The position numbers and the translations under genes were made by a program. From CAWAMD01 sp963783045 (GTDB taxonomy: Bacteria > Actinomycetota > Nitriliruptoria > Nitriliruptorales > Nitriliruptoraceae), in the NCBI GenBank assembly GCA_963783045.1, contig CAWAMD010000004.1:178440-242439 (forward strand): DNA of 64,000 bases, given 5' to 3'. The first letter of the stretch is position 1, and each line of letters starts with the position of its first letter. The notes under the pieces were generated by a model that searched no databases, had not been told where the DNA came from, and worked only from the letters and a program-made list of their open reading frames with translations. This document shows positions 18,442-26,568 of this stretch, piece by piece.

Positions 18442-20136
18442 TCAGCTGAGGTTCGACTTCGCGATCATCGACAGGAACTGCGGGTTGTTCCGCGTCGCCT
18501 TCAGCTTGTCGATGAGCAGCTCGAGCGACGCACCCGGCTCCATCGAGGACAGGACACGGCGCAGCTTCCAGACCGTCTCCAGCTCGGAGCCCTCGAGCAG
18601 CAGCTCCTCCCGGCGAGTGCCGGACGCCTGGACGTCGACGGCCGGGAAGATCCGCTTCTGCTCCATCCGACGGTCGAGCCGCAGCTCCATGTTCCCGGTG
18701 CCCTTGAACTCCTCGAAGATCACCTCGTCCATCTTCGAGCCGGTCTCCACGAGCGCCGTGGCGATGATCGTCAGCGACCCGCCCTCCTCGATGTTGCGGG
18801 CGGCGCCGAAGAACCGCTTGGGCGGATAGAGCGCGGCCGAGTCGATACCGCCGGAAAGGATCCGCCCCGACGCCGGCGCCGCGAGGTTGTAGGCGCGACC
18901 GAGCCGGGTGATCGAGTCCAGCAGGATGACGACGTCCTGACCGCGCTCGACGAGGCGCTTCGCGCGCTCGATGCAGAGCTCGGCCACCTGCGTGTGGTCC
19001 TCCGCGGGGCGGTCGAAGGTCGACGAGATCACCTCACCGGTGGTCGACCGCTCGAAGTCGGTGACCTCCTCCGGCCGCTCGTCGACGAGGAGCACCATGA
19101 GGTGCACCTCCGGGTTGTTCGTCTCGATCGCATGGGCGAGCTGCTTCAGGATCGTCGTCTTGCCGGCCTTCGGCGGCGAGACGATGAGCCCACGCTGCCC
19201 CTTGCCGATCGGCGACATCATGTCGACGATGCGCATCGCGATGGGCGAGCGCTCCTCGGTCTCGAGGCGCAGCCGCTCCTTCGGGAACAGCGGCGTGAGA
19301 TCCTTGAAGTCGACGCGCCGCTTCAGTCCGTTCTCGTCGACGTCGTCGCCCTCGACGGCGTCGATACGGGCGAGCGCCGGGAACTTGTCGTTGTTCTTGT
19401 TGTGACGGATCGGACCGCGCACGAGGTCGCCGCGACGCAGGTTGAAGCGGCGCACGAACGACTGGCTGACGTACACGTCCTTGGCCCCGGAGAGGTAGCC
19501 GGTCGTGCGCAGGAAGCCATAGCCCTCGGGAAGCAGGTCGAGCACGCCCTGGCGGACCTCGGCGTCCTCGAGGTTGTCCTGCTGGCCGCCGCCGCCCCCG
19601 CCGCTGCGGTTCTTGCGACGCCGCTCCCGCTTGTTCCGGCGCGCCTGGTCGTCGTCGCCCCCGCCGCCGCGGCCGTCGTCACCGTCGTCGTCCTTGCCCT
19701 TGGACGAGTCGCGGCCGCGGTCGTCGCGGTCGTTGCCGCCGCGCTCGTTCCGGTTGCCGCCCCGGTCGGCGTCGTTGCGGTCACTGCGGCGATCCCCCGT
19801 GCGGGTCCGCTCGCGGGTGCGCTCGCGCTCCGCTTCACCGTCGTCGTCGGATCGCTTCGTCAGCGAGTCCGCGCCGGCACGCTTGCGCGCGCGGGCACGG
19901 GAGTCGTCGTCGGTGTCGGTGTCGGTGTCGTCGTCGGTGTCCGCGTCGGTCGCCGATGCCGTGGCGGTGCCGTTGCCGTTCGTCGACGGCGTGCCGCCCT
20001 CGCCGCCGGCGCCCGCGCCGACGATGAGGTCCACGAGGTCCGCCTTCTTCATCCGTTGGTAGCCGCGCAGCTCGAGTGCCGAGGCGATCTCACGCAGCTC
20101 GGCCAGTGCTTTGCGCTCGAGCGTCGTCCGGTCCAT
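18442..20136 (-). CDS. rho: transcription termination factor Rho with long disordered insertion
   Basis: Hexameric RNA helicase that terminates transcription. 564 residues: Rho_N SAP-like domain (1-42), a ~140-residue Asp/Arg/Gly/Asn-rich insertion (about 45-185), the cold-shock RNA-binding domain (GVLDLLPEGYGFLRT) and the ATPase core with P-loop SPPKAGKTTILKQ and VLLVDERPEEVTDFERS. Long inserts are usual in high-GC actinobacteria. ATG at 20136 follows GGAGAGG; an ATG five codons upstream is less likely. Confidence 0.97.
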   Translation of the reverse strand: MDRTTLERKALAELREIASALELRGYQRMKKADLVDLIVGAGAGGEGGTPSTNGNGTATASATDADTDDDTDTDTDDDSRARARKRAGADSLTKRSDDDGEAERERTRERTRTGDRRSDRNDADRGGNRNERGGNDRDDRGRDSSKGKDDDGDDGRGGGGDDDQARRNKRERRRKNRSGGGGGGQQDNLEDAEVRQGVLDLLPEGYGFLRTTGYLSGAKDVYVSQSFVRRFNLRRGDLVRGPIRHNKNNDKFPALARIDAVEGDDVDENGLKRRVDFKDLTPLFPKERLRLETEERSPIAMRIVDMMSPIGKGQRGLIVSPPKAGKTTILKQLAHAIETNNPEVHLMVLLVDERPEEVTDFERSTTGEVISSTFDRPAEDHTQVAELCIERAKRLVERGQDVVILLDSITRLGRAYNLAAPASGRILSGGIDSAALYPPKRFFGAARNIEEGGSLTIIATALVETGSKMDEVIFEEFKGTGNMELRLDRRMEQKRIFPAVDVQASGTRREELLLEGSELETVWKLRRVLSSMEPGASLELLIDKLKATRNNPQFLSMIAKSNLS

Positions 20137-20165
20137 GTTGCCTCTCCACATCGAGCGTCCCCCGG

Positions 20166-20182
20166 GGTCGGACCCTCCGACC
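20166..20182 (-). promoter_or_regulatory. hairpin in the rho 5' leader
   Basis: GGTCGGA and TCCGACC form a perfect 7-bp stem with a 3-nt loop, about 30 nt upstream of the rho start. A TAGGAG -10-like hexamer lies further upstream near 20205-20200. Rho genes are commonly autoregulated through their leaders; whether this hairpin participates is inference. Confidence 0.35.
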
Positions 20183-20206
20183 GTGGTCGCTCGTCGTCTC
20201 TCCTAG

Positions 20207-20226
20207 GTCCGGGCGGGCGCCCGGAC
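20207..20226 (-). terminator. hairpin terminator after the transaldolase gene
   Basis: Perfect 8-bp stem GTCCGGGC/GCCCGGAC with a 4-nt loop, starting 7 nt after the transaldolase stop. No U-tract, as usual at this GC content. It separates the upstream transcript from rho. Confidence 0.55.
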
Positions 20227-20233
20227 GGGCGTG

Positions 20234-20890
20234 TCAGGCCTTCAGCTGCTGCTGATAGGTGTTCCAGTCGTCCAGGAAGCGCTCGAGCCCGCGGTCGGTG
20301 AGCGGGTGCTGGACCATCTGGCGGAAGACCTTCGCCGGCAAGGTCGCCACGTCCGCGCCGGCGAGGGCCGCCTGGACCACGTGCTGGGGGTGACGCAGCG
20401 ACGCCGCGAGCACCTCGGTCTCGTAGTCGTGGATGCGGAAGACGTCGCAGATCTCACCGAGCAGCGCGATCCCGTCGTTGGCGATGTCGTCGACCCGACC
20501 GAGGAACGGCGACACGTAGGCGGCACCCGCCCGCGCGGCGAGGATCGCCTGCGTGGTCGAGAAGCACAACGTCACGTTGACGCGGATCCCTTCCCGTGTC
20601 AGCCGCTTGGTGGCCGCCAGCCCCTCGGGGATGAGCGGCACCTTGACGACCACGTTCGTGGCGATGCCCGCGAGCTTGCGGCCCTCCTCCACCATCTCGT
20701 CCGCGGTCGTCGAGACGACCTCCGCGCTGACGTCCCCGTCGACCTCCGCGCAGATCTCCTTGATCATCGACGCGAAGTCCGTGCCCACCTTCGCGGCGAG
20801 CGACGGGTTGGTCGTCACGCCGTCGAGCACACCCCAGCGGTTGATCTCGGCGATCTCTTCGATGTTGGCAGTGTCGAGAAAGAGCTTCAC
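20234..20890 (-). CDS. transaldolase of the short TalC/fructose-6-phosphate aldolase family
   Basis: 218 residues, the compact TalC/FSA type. Schiff-base Lys83 lies in VVVKVPLIPEG; FLDTANIEEI and GVTTNPSL mark the N-terminus and VSPFLGRVDDI the phosphate site. GTG start with AGGAG upstream. Transaldolase versus fructose-6-phosphate aldolase activity cannot be told from sequence alone. Confidence 0.92.
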   Translation of the reverse strand: MKLFLDTANIEEIAEINRWGVLDGVTTNPSLAAKVGTDFASMIKEICAEVDGDVSAEVVSTTADEMVEEGRKLAGIATNVVVKVPLIPEGLAATKRLTREGIRVNVTLCFSTTQAILAARAGAAYVSPFLGRVDDIANDGIALLGEICDVFRIHDYETEVLAASLRHPQHVVQAALAGADVATLPAKVFRQMVQHPLTDRGLERFLDDWNTYQQQLKA

Positions 20891-21365
20891 CTGGTGCTCC
20901 TGTGCGACGCGGTCGGGTCAGCGACGGTGCGTGGACGGGGCTCGCGCTCCGACGTCGAGGCGTGGCGGAAGGGTGACGGCGATCTCACGCCGAGGAGAGC
21001 CGGTCGGCGTGGCCACGACGCTCCTCCCCCTCTGCTCACTCCCCTGCAGGCCATGCCGGCCGCTCGATCGCCCACGACTCGTGGACCCGCCGGTCGACGA
21101 GGACGACTGCACCGATCTGCCTGGACGGCAGCGAGGCGAGACGCCGCGGTGGTGGACGACCCGACACGGCAAACGACAGATGACCTTTCGAGGAACCGCG
21201 ACCGTGACCGGGGCGAGAGCATCCGAGCAGCAGACGACACCGTGGTGCGATGCGGTCCGGACATGCATCGTCCCGGTGAGCTCCCGGAGTGCTCCGGGAA
21301 GGCTCGTGGGGAGATGCATCTGGATGACGCGCTCCGCGTCAGTCAGCGCGGTGCGGATGTGCACA
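20891..21365. other. 475-bp intergenic region between thrB and the transaldolase gene
   Basis: No gene supported. The thrB-proximal part holds a small GACGCG/CGCGTC hairpin and the larger hairpin listed at 21278-21305, flanked by ATGCATC/GATGCAT words. The rest should carry the promoter of the transaldolase gene but no convincing -35/-10 pair is visible. Reading frames across it are rich in Arg and Ser and have no start signal. Confidence 0.6.
21278..21305 (-). terminator. hairpin terminator downstream of thrB
   Basis: Transcribed from thrB, GAGC-CT-TCCCGGA / TCCGGGA-GCTC forms an 11-bp stem with a 2-nt bulge and a 4-nt loop, about 60 nt past the thrB stop. Likely end of the threonine transcript. 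Confidence 0.45.
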
Positions 21366-22331
21366 TCATACTCGCCCCGCGGGACAGTGCACGCACACCC
21401 GCTGCCCGCCGATCCCGCAGCCGTCCTGCGGGCAGGCGAGCGCGCCGGTGAGCTCCCAGTCGAGGGGGTACGCCGTGAACCCCGCCTCCTCGGCGACGCG
21501 CCGGCAGTGGTCCTCGGCGGCGAGGTCGTGGCGGGGCACCGCGGCGGCGACCGTCGGTCCGGCCCCTGACAGCCACGCGTGGGTCCCGGCCTCCCGCAGC
21601 CGGTGCACGAGCTGTCCGGACGGCCTCATGACGGCGAGCCGCGCCGGCTCGTGGAGCAGGTCGCCGGTCACCCGGGCGTCGGCCGGCCAGGCGCCGAGCA
21701 GCGCACCGACGACATGGCCGGCCCGAGCCGCCTGTTGCGCCGCCTGAGCGCGATCGAGCGTGTCGGGGAGCACCCCCCGCGCCGCGACCGTGGCCTGCCG
21801 GGTCACCGGGACGAGCACGACGGGGCGCAGCCGCGGGTGCGGCTGGGCGCGGCGCACCACGAGCGTCCCGTCGTCGGCGAATGCGCTGACCGTGAGCCCG
21901 CCCATGACGGCCGGCGCCACGTTGTCGGGATGGCCCTCGACCTCGGCGGCGAGCGCGATCAGGTCACGGTCGGCGACGACGTGGCCCGTCAGGGCGCGAC
22001 CGAGCGCCAGCCCCGCCACGATGGCCGACGAGGACGACCCGAGCCCGCGCTCGAGCGGGATCTCGCTGACGGCCGCCAGGGCCACGTCGGGCACCGGCTC
22101 GTCGTGCTCCTCGCAGAAGCGCACGAGCGAGCGCCAGATCAGGTTCTCGTCGCCGCCGTCGAGCTCGCCGGCGCCCTCGCCGGCCGCGCGCACCCGCTCG
22201 GTCTGACGGCTGCGGGGTCCGGACTGCACGACGAGGTGGCGCGAGACCGCCAGGCCGAAGGCGTCGAAGCCCGGCCCGAGGTTCGCGCTGGTGGCTGGCA
22301 CCTGGACGGTGTGGTGTCGGATGGTGGGCAC
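21366..22331 (-). CDS. thrB: homoserine kinase with Cys-rich C-terminal extension
   Basis: Phosphorylates homoserine in threonine synthesis. 321 residues of the GHMP kinase family: VPATSANLGPGFDAFG, the ATP loop LERGLGSSSSAIVAG and C-terminal WLSGAGPTVAA. GTG at 22331 has AGGAGGTG just upstream. The last ~25 residues carry four cysteines in C-x4-C-x7-C-x2-C spacing, which typical homoserine kinases lack. Separated from thrC by an inserted MFS gene and repeats. Confidence 0.94.
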   Translation of the reverse strand: MPTIRHHTVQVPATSANLGPGFDAFGLAVSRHLVVQSGPRSRQTERVRAAGEGAGELDGGDENLIWRSLVRFCEEHDEPVPDVALAAVSEIPLERGLGSSSSAIVAGLALGRALTGHVVADRDLIALAAEVEGHPDNVAPAVMGGLTVSAFADDGTLVVRRAQPHPRLRPVVLVPVTRQATVAARGVLPDTLDRAQAAQQAARAGHVVGALLGAWPADARVTGDLLHEPARLAVMRPSGQLVHRLREAGTHAWLSGAGPTVAAAVPRHDLAAEDHCRRVAEEAGFTAYPLDWELTGALACPQDGCGIGGQRVCVHCPAGRV

Positions 22332-22438
22332 GGCACCTCCTGGCTGGCGACGCACGGTAGCCCCCGGCCCGCCGCGACCCCAGCCCGTGGACGCGGGGCC
22401 GTGCCGTGTGCCGGCCGTCGGGGAGGCCCCGGCTCGCG

Positions 22439-22499
22439 CCCCGTCCGCCCCGTCCGCCCCGTCCGCCCCGTCCGCCCCGTCCGCGCCGTCCGCCCCGTG
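22439..22499. repeat. 9-bp tandem repeat (CCCCGTCCG)
   Basis: Five perfect CCCCGTCCG units followed by a CGCCGTCCG variant and a partial unit, in the gap between the MFS gene and thrB. Likely length-variable by slippage. It lies about 110 nt upstream of the thrB start on the thrB transcript. Confidence 0.9.
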
Positions 22500-22520
22500 A
22501 GCGGCCTCCGTGCCGCACGT

Positions 22521-22570
22521 CCCGGGTAGAAATCCTCCGAGCTGTCCGGAGGAAATCGACCCAGGAACGT
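22521..22570. repeat. palindromic intergenic repeat, copy A
   Basis: A ~50-bp interrupted palindrome: outer arms GGGT/ACCC (reduced from 7 bp by CCCGGGT in place of CCTGGGT), inner arms CCTCCG/CGGAGG, loop AGCTGTC. Nearly identical to copy B 72 bp away; a diverged third copy lies at 38409-38460. Resembles REP-type elements in size and symmetry. Confidence 0.9.
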
Positions 22571-22592
22571 CGCGAGTCGCCCGCTGCGCCCA

Positions 22593-22642
22593 TCCTGGGT
22601 AGAAATCCTCCGAGCTGTCCGGAGGAAATCGACCCAGGACGT
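22593..22642. repeat. palindromic intergenic repeat, copy B
   Basis: Same element as copy A with perfect outer arms CCTGGGT/ACCCAGG and inner arms CCTCCG/CGGAGG. It abuts the G-rich block. Confidence 0.9.
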
Positions 22643-22740
22643 TGGGCGGAGCGCGGGGCGGGGCGGGGCGGGGTGGGGCGGGGCGGGACGGGACGGGGCG
22701 GGGTGGGGCGGGACGGGGTGGGGCGGGGCGGGGCGGGGGG
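22638..22740. repeat. G-tract block with quadruplex potential
   Basis: About 100 bp built almost only from GGGG runs separated by single C, T, AC or AT spacers on the plus strand, ending at the MFS stop codon. Many overlapping G4 motifs fit. The plus strand is the template for the MFS transcript, so a quadruplex here could impede polymerase at the gene end. Confidence 0.85.
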
Positions 22741-24123
22741 TCAGCGCGCGGTGTCGCGGCGGGCGTCGGCGATGGGGTCCGTCGCGCCGCCCCACAGGTC
22801 GCGGGTCCAGACGAGCCAGCCGACGCCCGCGACGACGGCGAGCGCGGCGAACCCGTAGGCGGAGGCGTCGAGGCCGACGACGGGCGTGATGATGCCCGCG
22901 AGCAGCGCGGAGGTCCCCATGCCGAGCGTCGCCATGGCGTAGTCGAGGCTGAGCACCCGACCGGCGACGTGGTCCGGCGTCGTCATCTGGAGCCCCACCG
23001 TGGAGGTGACCCACTGGTTTCCCCCGCCGACGTGCGCGACCGCCACCACGGCGGCGGCCACCCACAGGGAGCCGGTCCCCGGCAGCAGGAGGTAGACGGT
23101 GCCGAACATGACGATGGACAGGCCGGTCACGACCACGATCCGGCGGCCGTCGTCGCGGTGCACGGCTCGCCCGAGGTAGGGGCCCACGAGCGACCCGAGA
23201 CCGCGGGCGGCGAGCAGGATCCCGATGCCCGCGTCCCCCGCGCCGAAGCGGTCCAGCGCGAAGACCGGGAGCAGTCCGACGACGCCGTTGCCGACGCCGA
23301 CGCTCGCCTTCGTGAGCATGAACGCCTTCGTGACCTTGCGCGGACGGATGAAGTCCCAGACCTCGCCGAGGTGGGCGAGGACCGAGGCGGACGCCACGAC
23401 CCGACCGCGGGAGAACGGCCGCCGGATGCGCCAGATGAGCACGGCGGCCAGCAGGAAGGTCCCGGCGTCGACGAGGAAGCTGGCCTGACGCCCGAACACG
23501 GCCGTGACGAGGCCGCCGAGCGCCGCCCCGACGAAGAGCATGCTCCCCCACACGCTGCCGATGGACGCCTGCGCGAGGCTGAGGTCGGCCGCATCGACGA
23601 CGTTCGGGACGACCGCGTTCACGACCGGCTGCACGAACGCGGCCAGGGCGGAGATCGCGCCGACGCAGGCGATCGCGAGCCAGGCGTTGCTCCAGTGCCC
23701 GGCGGCGAGCAACGCCAGGCTCGGCACGAGCAGGACCAGGTTCGCGCTGACCATGACCCGCTTGCGGTCGAAGCGGTCGGCGGCGACCCCGGCGAGCGGC
23801 GAGAAGAGGAAGGCCGGCAGGACCTGGGCCGCGTAGACCAGGGCCGTGGAGCCCTGGTTGCCCGTCACGTCCTCGACCAGCCCGCTGACCGCCACCAGCG
23901 CGAACCAGTCACCGAGGAACGAGACGACCGCCGCCGCGAACAGCCGCCGGAAGTCGGCGTTGCGCCGCAGCAGCGCGACGAGCGCCACCACCTGGCTGCC
24001 GGCCCGGGCCGGACTCGGCGAGGTCCCCGGGGCAGGCGGGACGGGTCCGGGACCGTCGGCGTCGCCGGGACGCGCATCGGGCGACCCGGAGCTCGAGGGC
24101 TCGGGTCGCCGCGAGCGGCTCAC
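22741..24123 (-). CDS. MFS transporter (drug/siderophore exporter type)
   Basis: 460 residues, twelve predicted membrane helices after a ~45-residue Pro/Ser-rich cytoplasmic tail. GVAADRFDRKRVMV is the loop 2-3 motif A, and FLGDWFALVAVSGLVEDVTG resembles the EntS/MFS_3 group. GTG start overlaps the thrC stop (GTGA). Position inside thr genes suggests export of a threonine-pathway metabolite, but that is inference. Confidence 0.85.
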   Translation of the reverse strand: MSRSRRPEPSSSGSPDARPGDADGPGPVPPAPGTSPSPARAGSQVVALVALLRRNADFRRLFAAAVVSFLGDWFALVAVSGLVEDVTGNQGSTALVYAAQVLPAFLFSPLAGVAADRFDRKRVMVSANLVLLVPSLALLAAGHWSNAWLAIACVGAISALAAFVQPVVNAVVPNVVDAADLSLAQASIGSVWGSMLFVGAALGGLVTAVFGRQASFLVDAGTFLLAAVLIWRIRRPFSRGRVVASASVLAHLGEVWDFIRPRKVTKAFMLTKASVGVGNGVVGLLPVFALDRFGAGDAGIGILLAARGLGSLVGPYLGRAVHRDDGRRIVVVTGLSIVMFGTVYLLLPGTGSLWVAAAVVAVAHVGGGNQWVTSTVGLQMTTPDHVAGRVLSLDYAMATLGMGTSALLAGIITPVVGLDASAYGFAALAVVAGVGWLVWTRDLWGGATDPIADARRDTAR

Positions 24124-25175
24124 GCGAGCCCGAGCCGCTCGGCGGCGGCGTCCACGTCGATCGGGATGGTGGGCGGCTGCGCCGCGCCGGCGATGGCCCA
24201 GTCCGGATCCTTGAGACCGTGGCCCGTGAGGATGCAGACGATGGTCTGCCCCGGCTCGAGCTCCCCGCCTTCGTGCAGCTGCAGCAGCCCCGCGACCGAC
24301 GCGGCCGACGCCATCTCGACGAAGACGCCCTCGTGGGCGAGCCGCCGGTAGGCGTTGAGAATGGCCCGGTCGGTCACGTCGCGGATGCTGCCCCGGGACT
24401 CGGACGCGGCGGCGACCGCCTGGTCCCAGGACGCCGGGTTGCCGATCCGGATGGCGGTCGCGATCGTCGACGGCTTCTCGACCGGCCGCCCACGCACGAT
24501 CGGGTTCGCGCCGGCGGCCTGGAAGCCGCGCATGACCGGAAGCGTGTCGATGAGGCCGTCGGCCCGGTACTCGCGGTATCCGCGCCAGTAGGCGGTGATG
24601 TTGCCGGCGTTACCGACCGGCATGACGTGCACGTCCGGGGCGCGGCCGAGCTGGTCGCAGACCTCCCAGGCTCCTGAGCGCTGCCCGTCGATCCGGTACG
24701 GGTTCACGCTGTTGACGAGGTGCACCGGGTACTTCTCGTCGAGGGTGCGGCAGATCTGCAGCGCCTGGTCGAAGTTGCCGTCGATCTGGATGACACGGGC
24801 GCCGTGGACCAGCGCCTGCGCCAGCTTGCCGAGGGCGATCTTGCCCTTCGGCACGATCACGCCTGCCACCAGCCCGGCCTTCGCGGCGTACGCGGCCGCC
24901 GACGCCGACGTGTTGCCGGTGGACGCGCAGATGACGGCCTTCGCGCCGTCCTCCACGGCCTTGCTGATGGCCAGAGTCATCCCCCGGTCCTTGAAGGAGC
25001 CGGTCGGGTTCGCACCGTCGAACTTCAGGTGCACCTCGCAGCCGGTCAGCTCCGACAGCGACTCGGAGTGGATGAGGGGCGTGCCGCCTTCGCGCAGCGT
25101 GACGACCGGTGTCGCGTCGGACACCGGCATGCGCTCGCGGTACTCCTCGATGATGCCACGCCACAGGTGGGCCAC
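24120..25175 (-). CDS. thrC: threonine synthase
   Basis: PLP enzyme converting O-phosphohomoserine to threonine. 351 residues: PLP lysine in TGSFKDRGMT, the CASTGNTSASAAAYA phosphate-cup region, and GNAGNITAYWRGY. The frame is open far upstream (into hom) but the GTG at 25175 shares a base with the hom stop (TAGTG) and matches the normal N-terminus. Short actinobacterial type. Confidence 0.96.
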   Translation of the reverse strand: MAHLWRGIIEEYRERMPVSDATPVVTLREGGTPLIHSESLSELTGCEVHLKFDGANPTGSFKDRGMTLAISKAVEDGAKAVICASTGNTSASAAAYAAKAGLVAGVIVPKGKIALGKLAQALVHGARVIQIDGNFDQALQICRTLDEKYPVHLVNSVNPYRIDGQRSGAWEVCDQLGRAPDVHVMPVGNAGNITAYWRGYREYRADGLIDTLPVMRGFQAAGANPIVRGRPVEKPSTIATAIRIGNPASWDQAVAAASESRGSIRDVTDRAILNAYRRLAHEGVFVEMASAASVAGLLQLHEGGELEPGQTIVCILTGHGLKDPDWAIAGAAQPPTIPIDVDAAAERLGLA

Positions 25176-26467
25176 TAGCTGAACACCTCCAATTCGACCC
25201 GCAGCACGCTGGCCACGGCTCGTACGCCCTCGGTGGACTGCAGGTCGTCGACGGTCGCACGCAGCGCTGCCTCGCGCGCGCGGTGGGTGATGAGCACGAG
25301 CTGCGCGTACTCGAGCGCGCCCTCCTGCCACACCTGGGCGATCGACACGCCGTTGTGGCCGAAGGTCGTGGCCACCGATGCGAGCACCCCGGCGGTGTCC
25401 TCCACGTCGAGGAGGACGTAGTACTGGGTCTGCAGCTCGTCCATCGACCGGATCCGCTTCGCCCGATGGGCGGACTCGACCGGCCCGCGGGCCGTCTGCA
25501 GCAGGTTGCGGGACACGTCGATGATGTCGCCGACGACGGCCGACCCGGTCGGCAGGGAGCCGGCACCGCGGCCGTAGAACATGAGCTCGCCGGCGGCGTC
25601 GGCCTGCACGAAGATCGCGTTGAAGCTGTCGCGGACCGACGCGAGCGGATGGGTCTTCGGCAGGAAGGTGGGATGGACCCGCACGGCGACCGAGTCGTCG
25701 TTCTCGCTGGCGATCCCGAGCAGCTTCACGACGTAGCCGAGGCGGTCGGCCACGGAGATGTCCGTCGCCGTGACGCCCTCGATCCCCTCGTGGAACACGT
25801 CGTCGAAGTGGACTCGCGTGTCGAAGGCGAGCGAGGCGAGGATGGCCGTCTTCGCGGCGGCGTCGGCGCCGCCCACGTCGGCGGTGGGGTCGGCCTCCGC
25901 GTACCCGAGCCGCTGCGCCTCGGCGAGCGCCTCGTCGTAGCGGGCGCCCTGGTCGGTCATCTGGGTCAGGATGTAGTTCGTCGTCCCGTTCAGGATGCCG
26001 ACGACGCGCGAGACGTGATCGCCTGCGAGCGACTCCTTCAGCGGCTTGATGATCGGGATGGCGCCGGCGACCGCCGCCTCGTACATGAAGTCGACCCCGG
26101 CCTCGGCGGCGGCGTCGTAGAGCTCCGGTCCCTGCCGGGAGACGAGCTCCTTGTTGGCCGTGACGACCGGCTTGCCGAGCTCGAGCGCGCGGCGGATGAG
26201 CTTGCCGGCCGGCACGAGACCACCCATCACCTCGACGACAACGTCCACGTCGTCGTCCTCCACGACCGCGGCCGGGTCGTCGGTGAACACCTCCGCGGAC
26301 AGCGGCAGGTCGCGCGGGAGGGCGGGATCGCGGACGGCGACACGCGTCACCCGGAGCTCGGCACCGGTGCGGACCGCGATGTCGCCGGCCTCGCGATGCA
26401 GGATGCGCACGACACCGCCACCGACGGTGCCGCATCCCAGCAAGCCGATGCGGATCACCCTGTCCAC
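25175..26467 (-). CDS. hom: homoserine dehydrogenase with ACT domain
   Basis: Reduces aspartate semialdehyde to homoserine. 430 residues: Rossmann IGLLGCGTVGGGV, VVTANKELVS, the catalytic GILNGTTNYILTQM, and GYAEADPTADVGGADAAAK. Residues ~350-430 form an ACT domain (YYVLLDVEDTAGVLASVATTF), the usual site for threonine feedback. GTG at 26467 with GGAGGTG upstream. Confidence 0.96.
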   Translation of the reverse strand: MDRVIRIGLLGCGTVGGGVVRILHREAGDIAVRTGAELRVTRVAVRDPALPRDLPLSAEVFTDDPAAVVEDDDVDVVVEVMGGLVPAGKLIRRALELGKPVVTANKELVSRQGPELYDAAAEAGVDFMYEAAVAGAIPIIKPLKESLAGDHVSRVVGILNGTTNYILTQMTDQGARYDEALAEAQRLGYAEADPTADVGGADAAAKTAILASLAFDTRVHFDDVFHEGIEGVTATDISVADRLGYVVKLLGIASENDDSVAVRVHPTFLPKTHPLASVRDSFNAIFVQADAAGELMFYGRGAGSLPTGSAVVGDIIDVSRNLLQTARGPVESAHRAKRIRSMDELQTQYYVLLDVEDTAGVLASVATTFGHNGVSIAQVWQEGALEYAQLVLITHRAREAALRATVDDLQSTEGVRAVASVLRVELEVFS

Positions 26468-26568
26468 GCCACCTCCTCGCCCTCGCGCCGTCACGTGGCG
26501 GGGAGCCTACCGGGCACGGGATGAGGCTCCCGCGCCGGGATCGAGGCGCCACCGGCGACAGGACCGGG

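Larger units (their letters stand above)
22332..22740. other. repeat-filled gap between the MFS gene and thrB
   Basis: No gene. From thrB outward: a short spacer with the thrB ribosome site, the 9-bp tandem repeat (22439-22499), two palindromic repeat copies in tandem 72 bp apart (22521-22570 and 22593-22642), and a ~100-bp G-tract block. Everything here interrupts the usual thrC-thrB junction. Confidence 0.85.

Noticed and set aside
20918..21364. Possible 148-aa gene after thrB (MHIRTALTDAER...)
   Set aside because: No ribosome site, Arg/Ser-rich later part, and a hairpin terminator within it; treated as intergenic.
22458..23551. Proline/arginine-rich open frames reading through the repeats near 22.5 kb
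   Set aside because: They consist of translated tandem repeats and the antisense or off-frame part of the MFS gene.
25176..26552. Upstream extension of the thrC frame to give an 810-aa protein
   Set aside because: The extra part is an out-of-frame reading of hom; the GTG overlapping the hom stop is the real start.
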